The translations under genes were made by a program, and so were the position numbers. Below are positions 26,985 through 35,829 of a stretch of DNA of 64,000 bases, one piece after another (the stretch's first letter is position 1; each line of letters starts with the position of its first letter). The DNA is taken from positions 1,364,001-1,428,000 of the forward strand of contig NZ_FNLC01000001.1 in the NCBI RefSeq assembly GCF_900104065.1. The letters are read 5' to 3'. Source of the stretch: Natronobacterium texcoconense (GTDB taxonomy: Archaea > Halobacteriota > Halobacteria > Halobacteriales > Natrialbaceae). The notes beneath the pieces were generated by a model, which did not search any database, was not told the origin of the DNA, and was given only the letters and a program-made list of their open reading frames with translations.

Positions 26985-27272
26985 TCAGCCGCCGTACACC
27001 GACGGAATCATCCGTACCACGGACTCCTCGTCCAGTTCCGTCTCGAGGCCGTCGAGGTGGACGACGTTCCGCTCGTCGACTGTGACGACCGTATCGCCCG
27101 CCAGTCCCGTCTCGTCGGCGTCGAGGAGTTCACCCTCGAGGTCGGGATACGACGCCTCGAGGTCCGTAAGGAGGTCGCCGATCGTGACCGGCTCGACGTC
27201 GACCTCGTGGTGGACGGTCTTCTCACCGACGGCGTTCCGGAACGGACCGAAGAAGACGCACTCGAGTTGCAC
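26985..27272 (-). CDS. MoaD/ThiS-family sulfur-carrier (SAMP-like) protein
   Basis: A 95-aa beta-grasp protein ending in Gly-Gly (SVYGG), the thiocarboxylation/adenylation site of MoaD, ThiS and archaeal SAMP proteins. The first strand is ECVFFGPFRNAVGE. No ATG lies near the family N-terminus, so a GTG at 27272 (read V/M-QLECVFFG) is the likely start; the upstream open frame is not protein-like. It may supply sulfur for molybdo/tungstopterin (the aldehyde oxidoreductase above needs it) or for tRNA, or modify proteins like a ubiquitin. Confidence 0.8.
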   Translation of the reverse strand: MQLECVFFGPFRNAVGEKTVHHEVDVEPVTIGDLLTDLEASYPDLEGELLDADETGLAGDTVVTVDERNVVHLDGLETELDEESVVRMIPSVYGG

Positions 27273-27423
27273 GACGTGACGTTCGTCGGGATCGACCTTG
27301 TAGCCGACGGTTCGACGGCGAGTAGTTCGGGGTCTCGCGACTCTGTGGACTACGTCGAGCTCGTACGCAAAACGGTGGCGGTGTTCGCCCGAGTGAAGAG
27401 GTATCGGCGCGGCCTCGAGCACG

Positions 27424-27945
27424 CTACGGCGTCAGCCGGTCCCATAGCGACTTCATATCGCTGGCTGTCGCCATCGCGTCGAGTTCGCGGTAAGCAGACT
27501 TCTCCTCGTCGTAGTTCGACTCGAGGGGCTTGCTGATCTCGTCGTCGTAGCCGATCTGGGTCGCCATCATCGAGAGCCCTTCGTAAGCAGTCATCTCGAT
27601 CCGCTCGGTCATCATTCCGGCGTTCATGTAGGCCATGTCCAGCAGGTCGTCGTCGTCGATCGCGTCCTCGAGCGCGTGGCGTTCCTCCTCGAGCGCGTCG
27701 AGAATCGGCGTCTTCCGGCGTTCCGCTGGCCGATCGAGTTCGGCGAAGACCTCCTCGAGTCGCTGGACCTGCGTTCGTGTCTCGTCGCGGTGGTCGGCAA
27801 ATCCCTCGCTCATCTGGTCGTTGGTCGCGTTGATCGCCATCTCGTCTAACGTCTCGACGAGTTCCTGCTCGACGTAGTACTGCTGGGCGAGTTTGTGGTG
27901 GAACAGTTCCTCGAGGTCGTCGATGTGGTCGACAGTCGTCTCCAT
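27424..27945 (-). CDS. DUF892 (YciE-type) ferritin-like protein
   Basis: A 173-aa all-helical protein with the DUF892 pattern: LEELFHHKLAQQYYVEQELVETL, repeated E/H-rich helices (DHRDETRTQVQRLEEVF) and a final EEKSAYREL helix. The family is ferritin-like and linked to stress responses; metal-binding Glu/His residues are present. Start at 27945 (METTVDHIDD) rather than the upstream ATG. No operon partner is obvious. Confidence 0.8.
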   Translation of the reverse strand: METTVDHIDDLEELFHHKLAQQYYVEQELVETLDEMAINATNDQMSEGFADHRDETRTQVQRLEEVFAELDRPAERRKTPILDALEEERHALEDAIDDDDLLDMAYMNAGMMTERIEMTAYEGLSMMATQIGYDDEISKPLESNYDEEKSAYRELDAMATASDMKSLWDRLTP

Positions 27946-28036
27946 ACGTGGGTCGCCGACGATGAGAAGCATAGTCGTGGGCCCCGAACACGCAGGGTTC
28001 GAAGCGACGAATCCGGGCCGAGAAAGCGGAGATCCG

Positions 28037-28771
28037 TCAGAACGAGACGCTCTCGAGTTCGATTCGGTTCGGTTCGGGAACCGACGCGCTCGAGACGGCG
28101 ACCTCGCCGCGTTCGTCGTCTCCGTCGTCCCCGAGGACGATCACACCGTCAGCGAGCAGCGGCGCGATGATCCCCGCGACTACGGTCCGCGGATCGGACA
28201 AGGGTGCACGGACGACCACGCGGTCGCCGGTCTCGAGACCGTGTTCGTCGATCACGTCGCGCGCGGCCTCGAGAACTTCCTCGTGTGTGTACGTTCGGTC
28301 GCCGTCAGTCAGCATGGTCGTCCCGGGATCGACGTCGAGCGGTGGGAACGCCGGGTTCTCGCTCCAGATACCGGCGTCGAAGTGCTGGACGTCCGGCGCG
28401 TCGGGCTTTCGACCGTAACCGACTTTCTGGGCACCCCTCGGGAGGTCGTAGGTGTCGTCCTCGAGGTCGTCGACTGGTGCGACCAGCGCGCGGACGTCGT
28501 CCTCGTCGACGAGATCGGTCGGCGGATCGAACCGGGTCCGGCCCTCGAGCAGCGTCGTCCCGAAAAAGGCGAGCAGGGCCAGCGGGCCCTCGCCGACGAC
28601 GCCGACGGTGACGCCGTTTCGGACGCCCGAGTGTCGGAGGAAGTTCCCCGACTTCCAGGCGGACGTACAGAGCCAGTGGTAGTCGAACGGCTTCCCCGTC
28701 GCGTCGACGAGCGCCGTCCGGTCGTCGCGGAGGTCGCGAGTAAGGAGGTCGTCGACAGTCGCGGCGGTCAT
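28037..28771 (-). CDS. Protein with two copies of an adenylation-enzyme N-terminal unit
   Basis: A 244-aa protein resembling the front part of AMP-dependent synthetases but lacking the adenylation core (no YTSGTTGxPKG motif and no C-terminal lid). Two similar units can be seen. Residues about 18-75 run TALVDATGKPFDYHW...VTVGVVGEGPLALLAFFGT. Residues about 160-235 run TMLTDGDRTYTHEEV...DRVVVRAPLSDPRTVVAGI. Each matches the DGxRxTYxEL...GDRVxVxxPNxxE unit of the family. It may bind CoA or a nucleotide, or regulate a full enzyme. Catalysis is unlikely. Confidence 0.65.
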   Translation of the reverse strand: MTAATVDDLLTRDLRDDRTALVDATGKPFDYHWLCTSAWKSGNFLRHSGVRNGVTVGVVGEGPLALLAFFGTTLLEGRTRFDPPTDLVDEDDVRALVAPVDDLEDDTYDLPRGAQKVGYGRKPDAPDVQHFDAGIWSENPAFPPLDVDPGTTMLTDGDRTYTHEEVLEAARDVIDEHGLETGDRVVVRAPLSDPRTVVAGIIAPLLADGVIVLGDDGDDERGEVAVSSASVPEPNRIELESVSF

Positions 28772-28973
28772 ACCCGTAGCTCTCACCCGGGAGGAAAAAA
28801 GACCGCCGATCCACCGACCGCGTCTCCCGCCATCGGCCGTCGTATAGCGGGTTTTGCTCGATCGATCGCCACAGGTTCGGCGTGAGCGGCGTCGGTCCCG
28901 AGTACCTCGCGGACCGAACGTCTACAGATTCATCCTCGAACTCGTGTTCAGTTCGACGGTCTCGAGGCGGCGG

Positions 28974-30017
28974 CTATCGGTACGACAATTCGAGTTCGAG
29001 CGCGCGCTCGAGCAGATCTCCGTCGTAGTACTCCTCGGCCTGCTCCGGGCGGGTGTCGTGGATTGCGCGGACCTGCTGGACGGTGTTGCGGAAGTTCTTG
29101 AACGTCGCTTCGTCGACCATCTGGCCGTCGAGCGTGACGGCACCGGTCCCTTCGCGTTTGGCCTCGTTGAACCGTTCGATCTTGCTCACGTCGCGCTCGA
29201 GCTCGTCGGGCGTAGGCATGTGGACGGTGTTGGCCTGGATCGTCTGTTTGGGGTACAGCGACCAGGAGCCGTCCAGACCGAGACGGGCTTCGTGTTCGAC
29301 CTGGTCTGCGTACTCGTCGGCGTTGTAGTAGGTCAGTCCCGCGCGTTCCTTGAACAGGTCGTCGAAGGGGCCGCCGATCGAGAGCAGGCCGCCGGCGCTG
29401 GCCTCGTTCGAGAGCGCCTCGAGCAGACCGTCCCAGCGTGGCATTCCGTCGCCCAGGTCCCGGCCGCCGAGTTCGGCCGCGTAGTCGACGGGCCCGAAGA
29501 CGAGCGCGGTCAGCCGGGAGTCCTCGCCGAACCTGGCGATCTCACGCAGGTCCGAGCGGGCGCGGCCGGTCTCGATGATGATCGAGAGGCCGATCGAGCC
29601 GTCGGCGTAGCCGTGTTCCGATTCGGCCTCGGCGACGGCTTCCGCGGCGTGTTTTACGTCCTCGAGTCGGCCCACCTTCGGGACGACGACGCCGTCGATT
29701 TCGTCGCCAATCTCGCTTACGAGGCGGTCGATCTGGTTACGCCCCTTCTCGCGGTAGGTTTCGTCCTCGTAGCTCCACTCGACGCGAGGCCAGATTTCGC
29801 CCGGGAACTCGTACTCGGGCACCTTCTCGATGGTGTTCTCGAGGCCCTCCGCTTTCATGTCGGGCGCAGTGCCGTCTTCCAGGTCAGGCACGAGCCAGTC
29901 GGGTGCCTGGAAGCCGTCGGCCTCGAGGCCGGAGGTGAGGTACTTCGCCGAGTCGTCTTTCGGAACGGCGGCCGGTGCGGTCTGGAAGGTTCGACAGAGT
30001 CGGATGTCGTCGGTCAT
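28974..30017 (-). CDS. mcl: CitE-type beta-methylmalyl-CoA/malyl-CoA lyase
   Basis: A 347-aa member of the HpcH/HpaI-CitE lyase family, with features such as VVPKVGRLEDVKHAAEAV, IETGRARSDLREIA and VFGPVDYAAELG. In the methylaspartate pathway this enzyme cleaves beta-methylmalyl-CoA to glyoxylate and propionyl-CoA. It is the last gene of the operon, 19 bases after mch. The family also includes citrate-lyase-like and malyl-CoA lyases, so the assignment rests on both sequence and context. Confidence 0.88.
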   Translation of the reverse strand: MTDDIRLCRTFQTAPAAVPKDDSAKYLTSGLEADGFQAPDWLVPDLEDGTAPDMKAEGLENTIEKVPEYEFPGEIWPRVEWSYEDETYREKGRNQIDRLVSEIGDEIDGVVVPKVGRLEDVKHAAEAVAEAESEHGYADGSIGLSIIIETGRARSDLREIARFGEDSRLTALVFGPVDYAAELGGRDLGDGMPRWDGLLEALSNEASAGGLLSIGGPFDDLFKERAGLTYYNADEYADQVEHEARLGLDGSWSLYPKQTIQANTVHMPTPDELERDVSKIERFNEAKREGTGAVTLDGQMVDEATFKNFRNTVQQVRAIHDTRPEQAEEYYDGDLLERALELELSYR

Positions 30018-30036
30018 GGTTTGTATAGCTGAAGCG

Positions 30037-31098
30037 TCAGTAAGTTCGTTTCTGGATCTCTGCAGTTCGCGTCCCGGAGTAGACCGGTTCGTCGTCCTGG
30101 TTGAACGCGATGTGCTCGAACCGGACAGTTCCTGCCTCGTCGCTCGAGGCGCGATCTTCCGCCTCGAGCACGCGCGTGAACGCGTAGACGGTGTCTCCGG
30201 CGGCGACGAACGTGTGGAACCCCTCGTCGTCGAAGCCGACCTCGCGCCAGGTCTCCTCGTCCGAGCGGGCGTGGCCCAGCGCCGTCGACCGAGTGACGTC
30301 GCCGTAGGTGACGATGTCGCCCGACGGCGAGTCGCCCATCACGTCCACGTTGTGGTGCTGTTTGGCCGTGTTCAGCGTCGCGAGCGGCAGCGAGGCGACG
30401 GTGACGTCGTCCTGGGTGCGGCCACGTTCGTGGCGGTAGGCGACGGCGGCGTCGCGGTCCTCGGCCTCCTCGAGTGCTGCCACGAAGTCCTCGAAGTAGC
30501 CGCCCTCGGGCGTGACGAACGCTTCGGGGAGTTCGGGGGTGTCGCTTTCGTCCGTGGTCGTCTCCCCACTGCCGTCCGTCGCGACTGGTTCCCGACGCGG
30601 GATCATGTTCGTGCGCTCGTAGGAGCACAGGATCTCGCCAGTCTCGGCGGCCATCCCGCGGGTTCGCCAGGAGACGATGCCGTACTCGGGCCGGGAACTC
30701 GAGGTGGCCGTACTGACCACCTCGCTCTCGACGTGGAGTTCGGTGCCGGCGTAGACTGGCGTCCCGGGGAACCGGACGTCGGTGCGCCCGAGGAAGTAAC
30801 CGCCTTTTTCGCTCAAGTCCTCGACGGTGATACCGAGTGTGGCGGCAGTGAGATAGTCGGGGTGGATGGGTGGTTCGTCGAACCCGCGTGCCTCGGCTGC
30901 GTCGGATCGCCAGTAGGCTGGATCGTGATTCAGGGTCTGGCTCATCCATCCCTCGTTGCCGAACTGCGTGAGCGTAAGGCCGGGGTCGTGTTCGACGACG
31001 TCTCCCTCCTCGAAGTCCTCGAAGCAGTTCCCTTTCTCTTTCGTGTCGGCTCGCTCGAGTGCCTGCGAGAACGTCTCCGGGTCCGTCCAGTCAGTCAT
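30037..31098 (-). CDS. mch: Mesaconyl-CoA hydratase (MaoC family)
   Basis: A 353-aa protein with two MaoC-like hot-dog halves: residues about 20-150 (ending YGIVSWRTRGMAAETGE) and about 190-345 (VAYRHERGRTQDDVTVASLP, RSTALGHARSD, VRFEHIAFNQDDEPVYSG). It hydrates mesaconyl-CoA to beta-methylmalyl-CoA. Its start overlaps the end of mal by eight bases, so translation is coupled. The double-domain size matches mesaconyl-CoA hydratases of the methylaspartate cycle. Confidence 0.9.
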   Translation of the reverse strand: MTDWTDPETFSQALERADTKEKGNCFEDFEEGDVVEHDPGLTLTQFGNEGWMSQTLNHDPAYWRSDAAEARGFDEPPIHPDYLTAATLGITVEDLSEKGGYFLGRTDVRFPGTPVYAGTELHVESEVVSTATSSSRPEYGIVSWRTRGMAAETGEILCSYERTNMIPRREPVATDGSGETTTDESDTPELPEAFVTPEGGYFEDFVAALEEAEDRDAAVAYRHERGRTQDDVTVASLPLATLNTAKQHHNVDVMGDSPSGDIVTYGDVTRSTALGHARSDEETWREVGFDDEGFHTFVAAGDTVYAFTRVLEAEDRASSDEAGTVRFEHIAFNQDDEPVYSGTRTAEIQKRTY

Positions 31099-32368
31099 CC
31101 GCCGTCACCTCGTCCGTGCTGGATGGTAACTGTTCCCGTTTCCGTCTGGCGATCGTCCGTCGCATCTCGTTCTCGACGATCATGTACCCCTCGTCGAAAC
31201 CCATTCCGGGCTTTGCGAGTACCTGTGCGGCGTTGGTTGCGAGCGCGACGTGGGCACAGGCCCGCGAGGAGGTTGCAGTCTCGTTGCAGGTGCCGCCGAG
31301 GTACGCGCGGGTGTCCGTTCCCTCGCAGTACCGGACTGCCTGGCCGCTGCGGTGGATGCCGCCCAGATCAGGGGTTTTGACCTGCACGAGGTCGGCAGCG
31401 CCCGCGTCGACGAACGCCCGCACGTCCTCGAACGTGTTACACCACTCGTCGGCGACGATATCGACGTCGACGTTCGCGTCGGCTAGTCCCTCGCGGAGTT
31501 CGACCATCGCCGCGATCTGGTCCGCGCGGTTGCCGGCATCCATCGGCCCCTCGATCTGGATCGGGTACGGCGCGGCGGCTTCCTCGAGCGCCGCGAAGTA
31601 GTCGACGACCTCGTCGCGGTCGTACGGCGGGCCGAAGATTTCGCCGATCATCCCGTACACGTCGATGTGGAACCGCGGCTCGTAGCCGTCGGGCCCGAGT
31701 TCCTGCGACCGCTTGGTGAGCCACTCGACGTACTCGAGCAGCGTCTCGCCGTCTTCGCCGATCTTCTCGACGCTGTTGATCAGGGCGTGGGGAAGCACGG
31801 GAACGCCCTTGACGAACATCTTTTCGGTGTTGCTGTAGCGGTCGTCACCGGACTGTCCGAACACTGGAACCGGTTCCGTCGCGGGGTCGGTCCCGAGTGC
31901 GTCGGCCATCACGTCCGTCTTCGTGGCTCCGGTCGCTTCGGCGGCCGCTCCAAGAAGCGACTGCGAGACGCCGTAGCGAATCGCCGTGTGGAGTCGTTCC
32001 CCTTCGACCTCGAGTTCCTCGAGCAGTTCCGCGTTTGCGAGGAACTCGGTCGCGTCTCGCCCCTCGAGTTCGTCGGCGACCGGACCCTCGACGACGGGCG
32101 CGTACTCCTCGGGCTGGAAGAGTGGATCGCGTCCACCGGCACCGGAGTACTGGACCGCAGCACAGTCGCCGCGGATCGTGGAGCCGTCCTCGAGTTCGAC
32201 GTCGACGATGAGCGTCTCGCCGGCTTGCCGGATCTCGTCGAAGCCGTCGGTGACTGGCTCACCGTCGTAGGTGAAGCCGTCCTGCTGTGCTCCCTGTTTG
32301 ATCGCGCGCTGGTCGTCGAAGAAGAACCCGGCGTAGCCGGGCGTCGCGTGAATTCCTGTAATCTTCAT
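31091..32368 (-). CDS. mal: Methylaspartate ammonia-lyase
   Basis: A 425-aa enolase-superfamily enzyme that removes ammonia from 3-methylaspartate to give mesaconate. The family start MKITGIHATPGYAGFFFDDQ and the barrel motifs (VDIVADEWCNTFEDVRAF, DLVQVKTPDLGGIH, GTCNETATSSRACAHVA) are all seen; these hold the magnesium ligands and catalytic lysine region. ATG at 32368 lies one base past the glmE stop; an alternative ATG three codons upstream (32377) would overlap it. It sits between the mutase genes and mch in operon order. Confidence 0.93.
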   Translation of the reverse strand: MKITGIHATPGYAGFFFDDQRAIKQGAQQDGFTYDGEPVTDGFDEIRQAGETLIVDVELEDGSTIRGDCAAVQYSGAGGRDPLFQPEEYAPVVEGPVADELEGRDATEFLANAELLEELEVEGERLHTAIRYGVSQSLLGAAAEATGATKTDVMADALGTDPATEPVPVFGQSGDDRYSNTEKMFVKGVPVLPHALINSVEKIGEDGETLLEYVEWLTKRSQELGPDGYEPRFHIDVYGMIGEIFGPPYDRDEVVDYFAALEEAAAPYPIQIEGPMDAGNRADQIAAMVELREGLADANVDVDIVADEWCNTFEDVRAFVDAGAADLVQVKTPDLGGIHRSGQAVRYCEGTDTRAYLGGTCNETATSSRACAHVALATNAAQVLAKPGMGFDEGYMIVENEMRRTIARRKREQLPSSTDEVTADD

Positions 32369-32369
32369 G

Positions 32370-33812
32370 TTAGGCATCCCCCTGTGGCGGGTGTGGTCGG
32401 CCGATGAGCTTTCCGTCGCTGATCGCGTCGACGTCGTCCGCGACCATCCGGAACGACTGGTCGCGTCCTTCGGTGTCGGCGCGTCGCGAGAGTCGTGCCT
32501 TGTGGATCTCCTTGATGTCGTCGTCCATCTCGAGGTCGGCCCACTCGAAGATGCGGACGCGACCGTCGTCGTCGCGGGCGGGAAGGACGGCTCCCTTCGC
32601 ACTGTCGCTGGGGGCGAAGGGGACGTCCAGCGCGCCGGAGTCGAAGGCCCGGATCGTTCCCTGGACGACGTCGCCGTCGCCGTGCTCGAAGATGGTATCC
32701 ATCAGACACCGCGTCTCGCGCTCGATGAGGTCCTGTTCCTCCGCGATGCCGTCGATGTCGATGTTCTGTTCGATCGCCATGTCGATGACCTGTCGCGTCG
32801 TGCGCAGGCCGGAGGCGTTTGCCTCCTTGGTCGGCACCCCCTGGAACTCCTGTGGAGACTTGGTGATGACCTTGTCCGGCTGGGCAATCGCAGCGGTCAT
32901 CCCGCCGAGGCTGATGACGCCGTTGGCGCGGGCCTCGTCCGGCGGGAAGCCGCCCATCCACTCGTGGAAGACGGTCGTGACGACGACCTCGTCGGGGAGG
33001 TACTCGTCGCCCAGTTTCTGCAGGGCGTTCAGGGCAGCGACGTCCTGAACGACGTTACCGACCTGCCCGTAGCCGAGCGTGATCGAGCGCACGCCCTGTG
33101 TGGCGGCGAGCTGTCCCTCGACGATCATGATCGCGATCGCGATCGATGGCGGGACGAGCGTTCCCGTGAGCGGGCCGAACGGTTCGCGGTTGATCCGCAC
33201 ACCCCGTTCCGTGTACGCGCCCGCGAGTCGATCCACGAACTGCCACTTCTCGATGGTCTCCTCGAGCCCGTGGCGTTTCGTGTACGGGATGTTGTACGAG
33301 ATCGGCCCACCCTCGAAGCTCTGGAAGCCGCCAGCGAAGGTGATCGCCGCGAGCAGTCGTGCGTCGGGCGTGCCGTGGCGCACCTCGATCGGTGCCTCGA
33401 TCGAATCGATCAACTCGCGACAGCCGTCGACCCCGTGGTTGACCGCGGGGAAGCCGTTGAGGGTGTCCTCGCCCGTCTCGCGGGCCTTCTCGAGGCCCTC
33501 CTGAGCTTTCCCGTACTCGTTGTCGCGCGTGTAGGAGTCGATAGTCGTCGGCAAGAGGTCGGCCTTTCCCTCCCCGTGGAGGTACTCGAGCAACTCGATC
33601 TGGTCGTCGAGCCGTGGAACGCCGGCCCGCGGCTGCAAGAGCGGCTTGTCGGCCGACTCGAGGACGTCGGCGAACCGCTTGTGGGCGGGAAGCGACTCGT
33701 GGTACGCGATCGCGTCCTCGAAGTCGACCTCGCTTCCGGTCGGCCAGCCGGACCGGATCTCTTCGTCGATACGCCGTAGCTCGTCGGATGGAATACGTTC
33801 GTCTCGTATCAT
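32370..33812 (-). CDS. glmE: Glutamate (methylaspartate) mutase epsilon subunit
   Basis: A 480-aa large subunit of B12-dependent glutamate mutase. Recognisable segments include the N-terminal substrate-binding part (QPRAGVPRLDDQIELLEYL), IEVRHGTPDARLLA with the glutamate-binding arginine, and IPYTKRHGLEETIEKWQ. With GlmS it converts (S)-glutamate to (2S,3S)-3-methylaspartate. The start ATG directly follows the glmS stop, and mal follows its own stop by one base. Full length for the family. Confidence 0.95.
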   Translation of the reverse strand: MIRDERIPSDELRRIDEEIRSGWPTGSEVDFEDAIAYHESLPAHKRFADVLESADKPLLQPRAGVPRLDDQIELLEYLHGEGKADLLPTTIDSYTRDNEYGKAQEGLEKARETGEDTLNGFPAVNHGVDGCRELIDSIEAPIEVRHGTPDARLLAAITFAGGFQSFEGGPISYNIPYTKRHGLEETIEKWQFVDRLAGAYTERGVRINREPFGPLTGTLVPPSIAIAIMIVEGQLAATQGVRSITLGYGQVGNVVQDVAALNALQKLGDEYLPDEVVVTTVFHEWMGGFPPDEARANGVISLGGMTAAIAQPDKVITKSPQEFQGVPTKEANASGLRTTRQVIDMAIEQNIDIDGIAEEQDLIERETRCLMDTIFEHGDGDVVQGTIRAFDSGALDVPFAPSDSAKGAVLPARDDDGRVRIFEWADLEMDDDIKEIHKARLSRRADTEGRDQSFRMVADDVDAISDGKLIGRPHPPQGDA

Positions 33813-34253
33813 CTAGGAAGTGATAGTAGCACGCTCCGACTCGGTCGGTGTGATCTCGAGGTCCTGTCGCAGGGCGGCGATTGCTTCCTCGGGGTCGGTT
33901 TCGGAGTCGAAGACGCGGTCGAAACCGAGCTCCTGGAACGTTCGCCGGGTCTGCTCGAAGTCGTCCTGTCCGACGGCGAGGTTGCCGCCGATGTAGGTGA
34001 CGGCGTCGACGTCGGCCGCTTCCAGGACCTCGTGGAATCCCTGACAGTCCTGCTCGGCGTGGCCGTAGAGCGAGGATACCAGTACAGCCTCCGCGTCGTG
34101 TGCTACTGCTGCCTCGGCGAACTCCTGCTGGGAAGTCTGGACGCCGAGGTTGACGACGTCGAAGCCGGCTGCACTGAACGCCTGCTCTAGGATCGTAATG
34201 CCAACGACGTGAGCGTCGGAACCGATCACGCCGAGGACGACCGTTCTGGGCAT
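33813..34253 (-). CDS. glmS: Glutamate mutase sigma (B12-binding) subunit
   Basis: A 146-aa cobalamin-binding subunit. The base-off/His-on signature D13-x-H15-x2-G18 (GSDAHVVG) is intact, followed by later family motifs (VSSLYGHAEQDCQGF, YIGGNLAVG). First gene of the methylaspartate operon. Start at 34253 is supported by a TATA box about 31 bases upstream. The symbol refers to glutamate mutase S, not glucosamine synthase. Confidence 0.95.
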   Translation of the reverse strand: MPRTVVLGVIGSDAHVVGITILEQAFSAAGFDVVNLGVQTSQQEFAEAAVAHDAEAVLVSSLYGHAEQDCQGFHEVLEAADVDAVTYIGGNLAVGQDDFEQTRRTFQELGFDRVFDSETDPEEAIAALRQDLEITPTESERATITS

Positions 34254-34279
34254 CGTGTGCAGAACCATGAGGAATCGCA

Positions 34280-34287
34280 CTATAAAG
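34280..34287 (-). promoter_or_regulatory. TATA box of the methylaspartate operon
   Basis: CTTTATAG on the minus strand, centred about 31 bases before the glmS ATG. It lies in an AT-rich divergent region of about 155 bases shared with mct, so common regulation of both directions is plausible. Confidence 0.6.
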
Positions 34288-34358
34288 TTAATGATCTTCC
34301 ATGATAATATTCCTTAATGACCCTTCATCACCCCCATTGACATGCAGCCACACCATCA

Positions 34359-34366
34359 TTATTAAT
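34359..34366 (+). promoter_or_regulatory. TATA-like element of mct
   Basis: TTATTAATAG lies about 47 bases before the mct ATG at 34410, predicting a leader of roughly 20 bases. It sits in the AT-rich divergent region opposite the glmS promoter. Confidence 0.5.
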
Positions 34367-34409
34367 AGTAAAGGTTTTTGCGGCTATCGGCAGAAGCGAG
34401 AATACCTTC

Positions 34410-35615
34410 ATGATCGATGGTAAAGATTCGGGCTCCACTGACGGGGGCGCGCTCTCGAACCTACGGGTGCTCGACCTGACGCAGGTGCTGGCCGGACCGT
34501 ACTGTACGATGTTGCTCGCGGACCTGGGTGCAGACGTGGTCAAGATCGAGCGACCGGGCGGCGATCTCATCCGATCGAACCCACCGTTCGTCGACGATGC
34601 GGACGAAGAAGCCTACGGCGGCTACTTCCAGAGTGTCAACCGCGGAAAGCGAAGCATCGAACTCGACTTCAACGAGGAGGCCGACCGCGAGGACTTCCTC
34701 TCGCTCGTCGAGGAGGCAGATATCGTCGTCGAGAACTACCGGTCCGGGACGATGGAGAAGTACGACCTCGGCTACGAAACCCTCCGTGAGTACAACCCAC
34801 AGCTCATCTACTCCTCGATCCGTGGCTTCGGCGATCCACGCACCGGCGAGACCGAACGGCAAGGCCAACCCTCGTTCGACCTCATCGCGCAGGCACTCGG
34901 CGGCGTCATGGAGATCACCGGCCAGGAAGACGGGCCACCGACGAAAGTCGGTCCCGGCATCGGCGACCTCTTTACCGCGACGCTTAACTGCATCGGCATC
35001 CTCGCGGCCGTCAACCACCGCGAACAGACCGGCGAGGGCCAGTACGTCGACACCGGGATGTACGACGCCATGATCAGCATGACCGAACGCGCGATCTACC
35101 AGCAGTCCTACACTGGCGAGCCCCCGACCCGACGGGGCAACTCCCACCCGACGCTGTTTCCCTACAACGCCTTCGAGACGGCAGACGGCTACGCCGTCGT
35201 CGCCGCCTTCGGCACCAACCACTGGACGGAAGTCTGTGCCGCAATGGACCGCCAGGACCTCGCCGACGAGTACCCGACCGCCGCGGACCGTCTCGAACAC
35301 CGCGAGTACCTGCGCGACCAGATCGCCGACTGGGCCCTCGAGCGGACGACCGACGAACTAGTCGACGCACTCGAGGGTCGCGTCCCGGTCGCGCCGGTCC
35401 AGAACACCGAGGAGATCTTCGACGATCCGCACGTCCACGCTCGTGACATGCTCGTGCCGGTCGAACAGCCCGGTTCGGGTGAGGACGTCGAAATCGCGGG
35501 ATCGCCGATCAAGATGACCGAAACGCCACCCGAGCCGCGGGGTCGAGCGCCGCTGCTGGACGAACACCGGGAGGAAGTGCTGGGGGAGAAAGCGGAGACG
35601 GCCGCGGACGATTGA
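34410..35615 (+). CDS. mct: Mesaconyl-CoA / succinyl-CoA:mesaconate CoA-transferase (family III)
   Basis: A 401-aa class III CoA-transferase. The start of the fold reads LRVLDLTQVLAGPYCTMLLA, then ADVVKIERPGGD. The Asp expected to form the covalent CoA intermediate aligns with D219 in VDTGMYDAM. Placed divergently from glmS, it is the likely enzyme that activates mesaconate (or moves CoA between its carboxyls) in the methylaspartate cycle. The family includes many substrates, so context is the main basis for naming it. Confidence 0.85.
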   Translation: MIDGKDSGSTDGGALSNLRVLDLTQVLAGPYCTMLLADLGADVVKIERPGGDLIRSNPPFVDDADEEAYGGYFQSVNRGKRSIELDFNEEADREDFLSLVEEADIVVENYRSGTMEKYDLGYETLREYNPQLIYSSIRGFGDPRTGETERQGQPSFDLIAQALGGVMEITGQEDGPPTKVGPGIGDLFTATLNCIGILAAVNHREQTGEGQYVDTGMYDAMISMTERAIYQQSYTGEPPTRRGNSHPTLFPYNAFETADGYAVVAAFGTNHWTEVCAAMDRQDLADEYPTAADRLEHREYLRDQIADWALERTTDELVDALEGRVPVAPVQNTEEIFDDPHVHARDMLVPVEQPGSGEDVEIAGSPIKMTETPPEPRGRAPLLDEHREEVLGEKAETAADD

Positions 35616-35829
35616 CCACGGTTCGATCGATTTCGCATTCGTTTGCTGGTAGTTCGGGAACCAGACCTCGTCTCGTTGCTCGAGTCATCAATCGAGAGGG
35701 TGATTCCGCCGCGCCGGATGCGTACCTCGGTGACTGTCTCGTAGTCGCAGTTGGACGGATTCCGACTGGTGCTCGATTGCCTCGCCGACCACTGGTTTCA
35801 TAGTGTGACAATTCGAGGCATCGAGTATC

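Noticed and set aside
29830-31380. 516-codon plus-strand frame opposite the lyase and hydratase genes
   Set aside because: It is antisense to methylaspartate-pathway genes and contains no domain.
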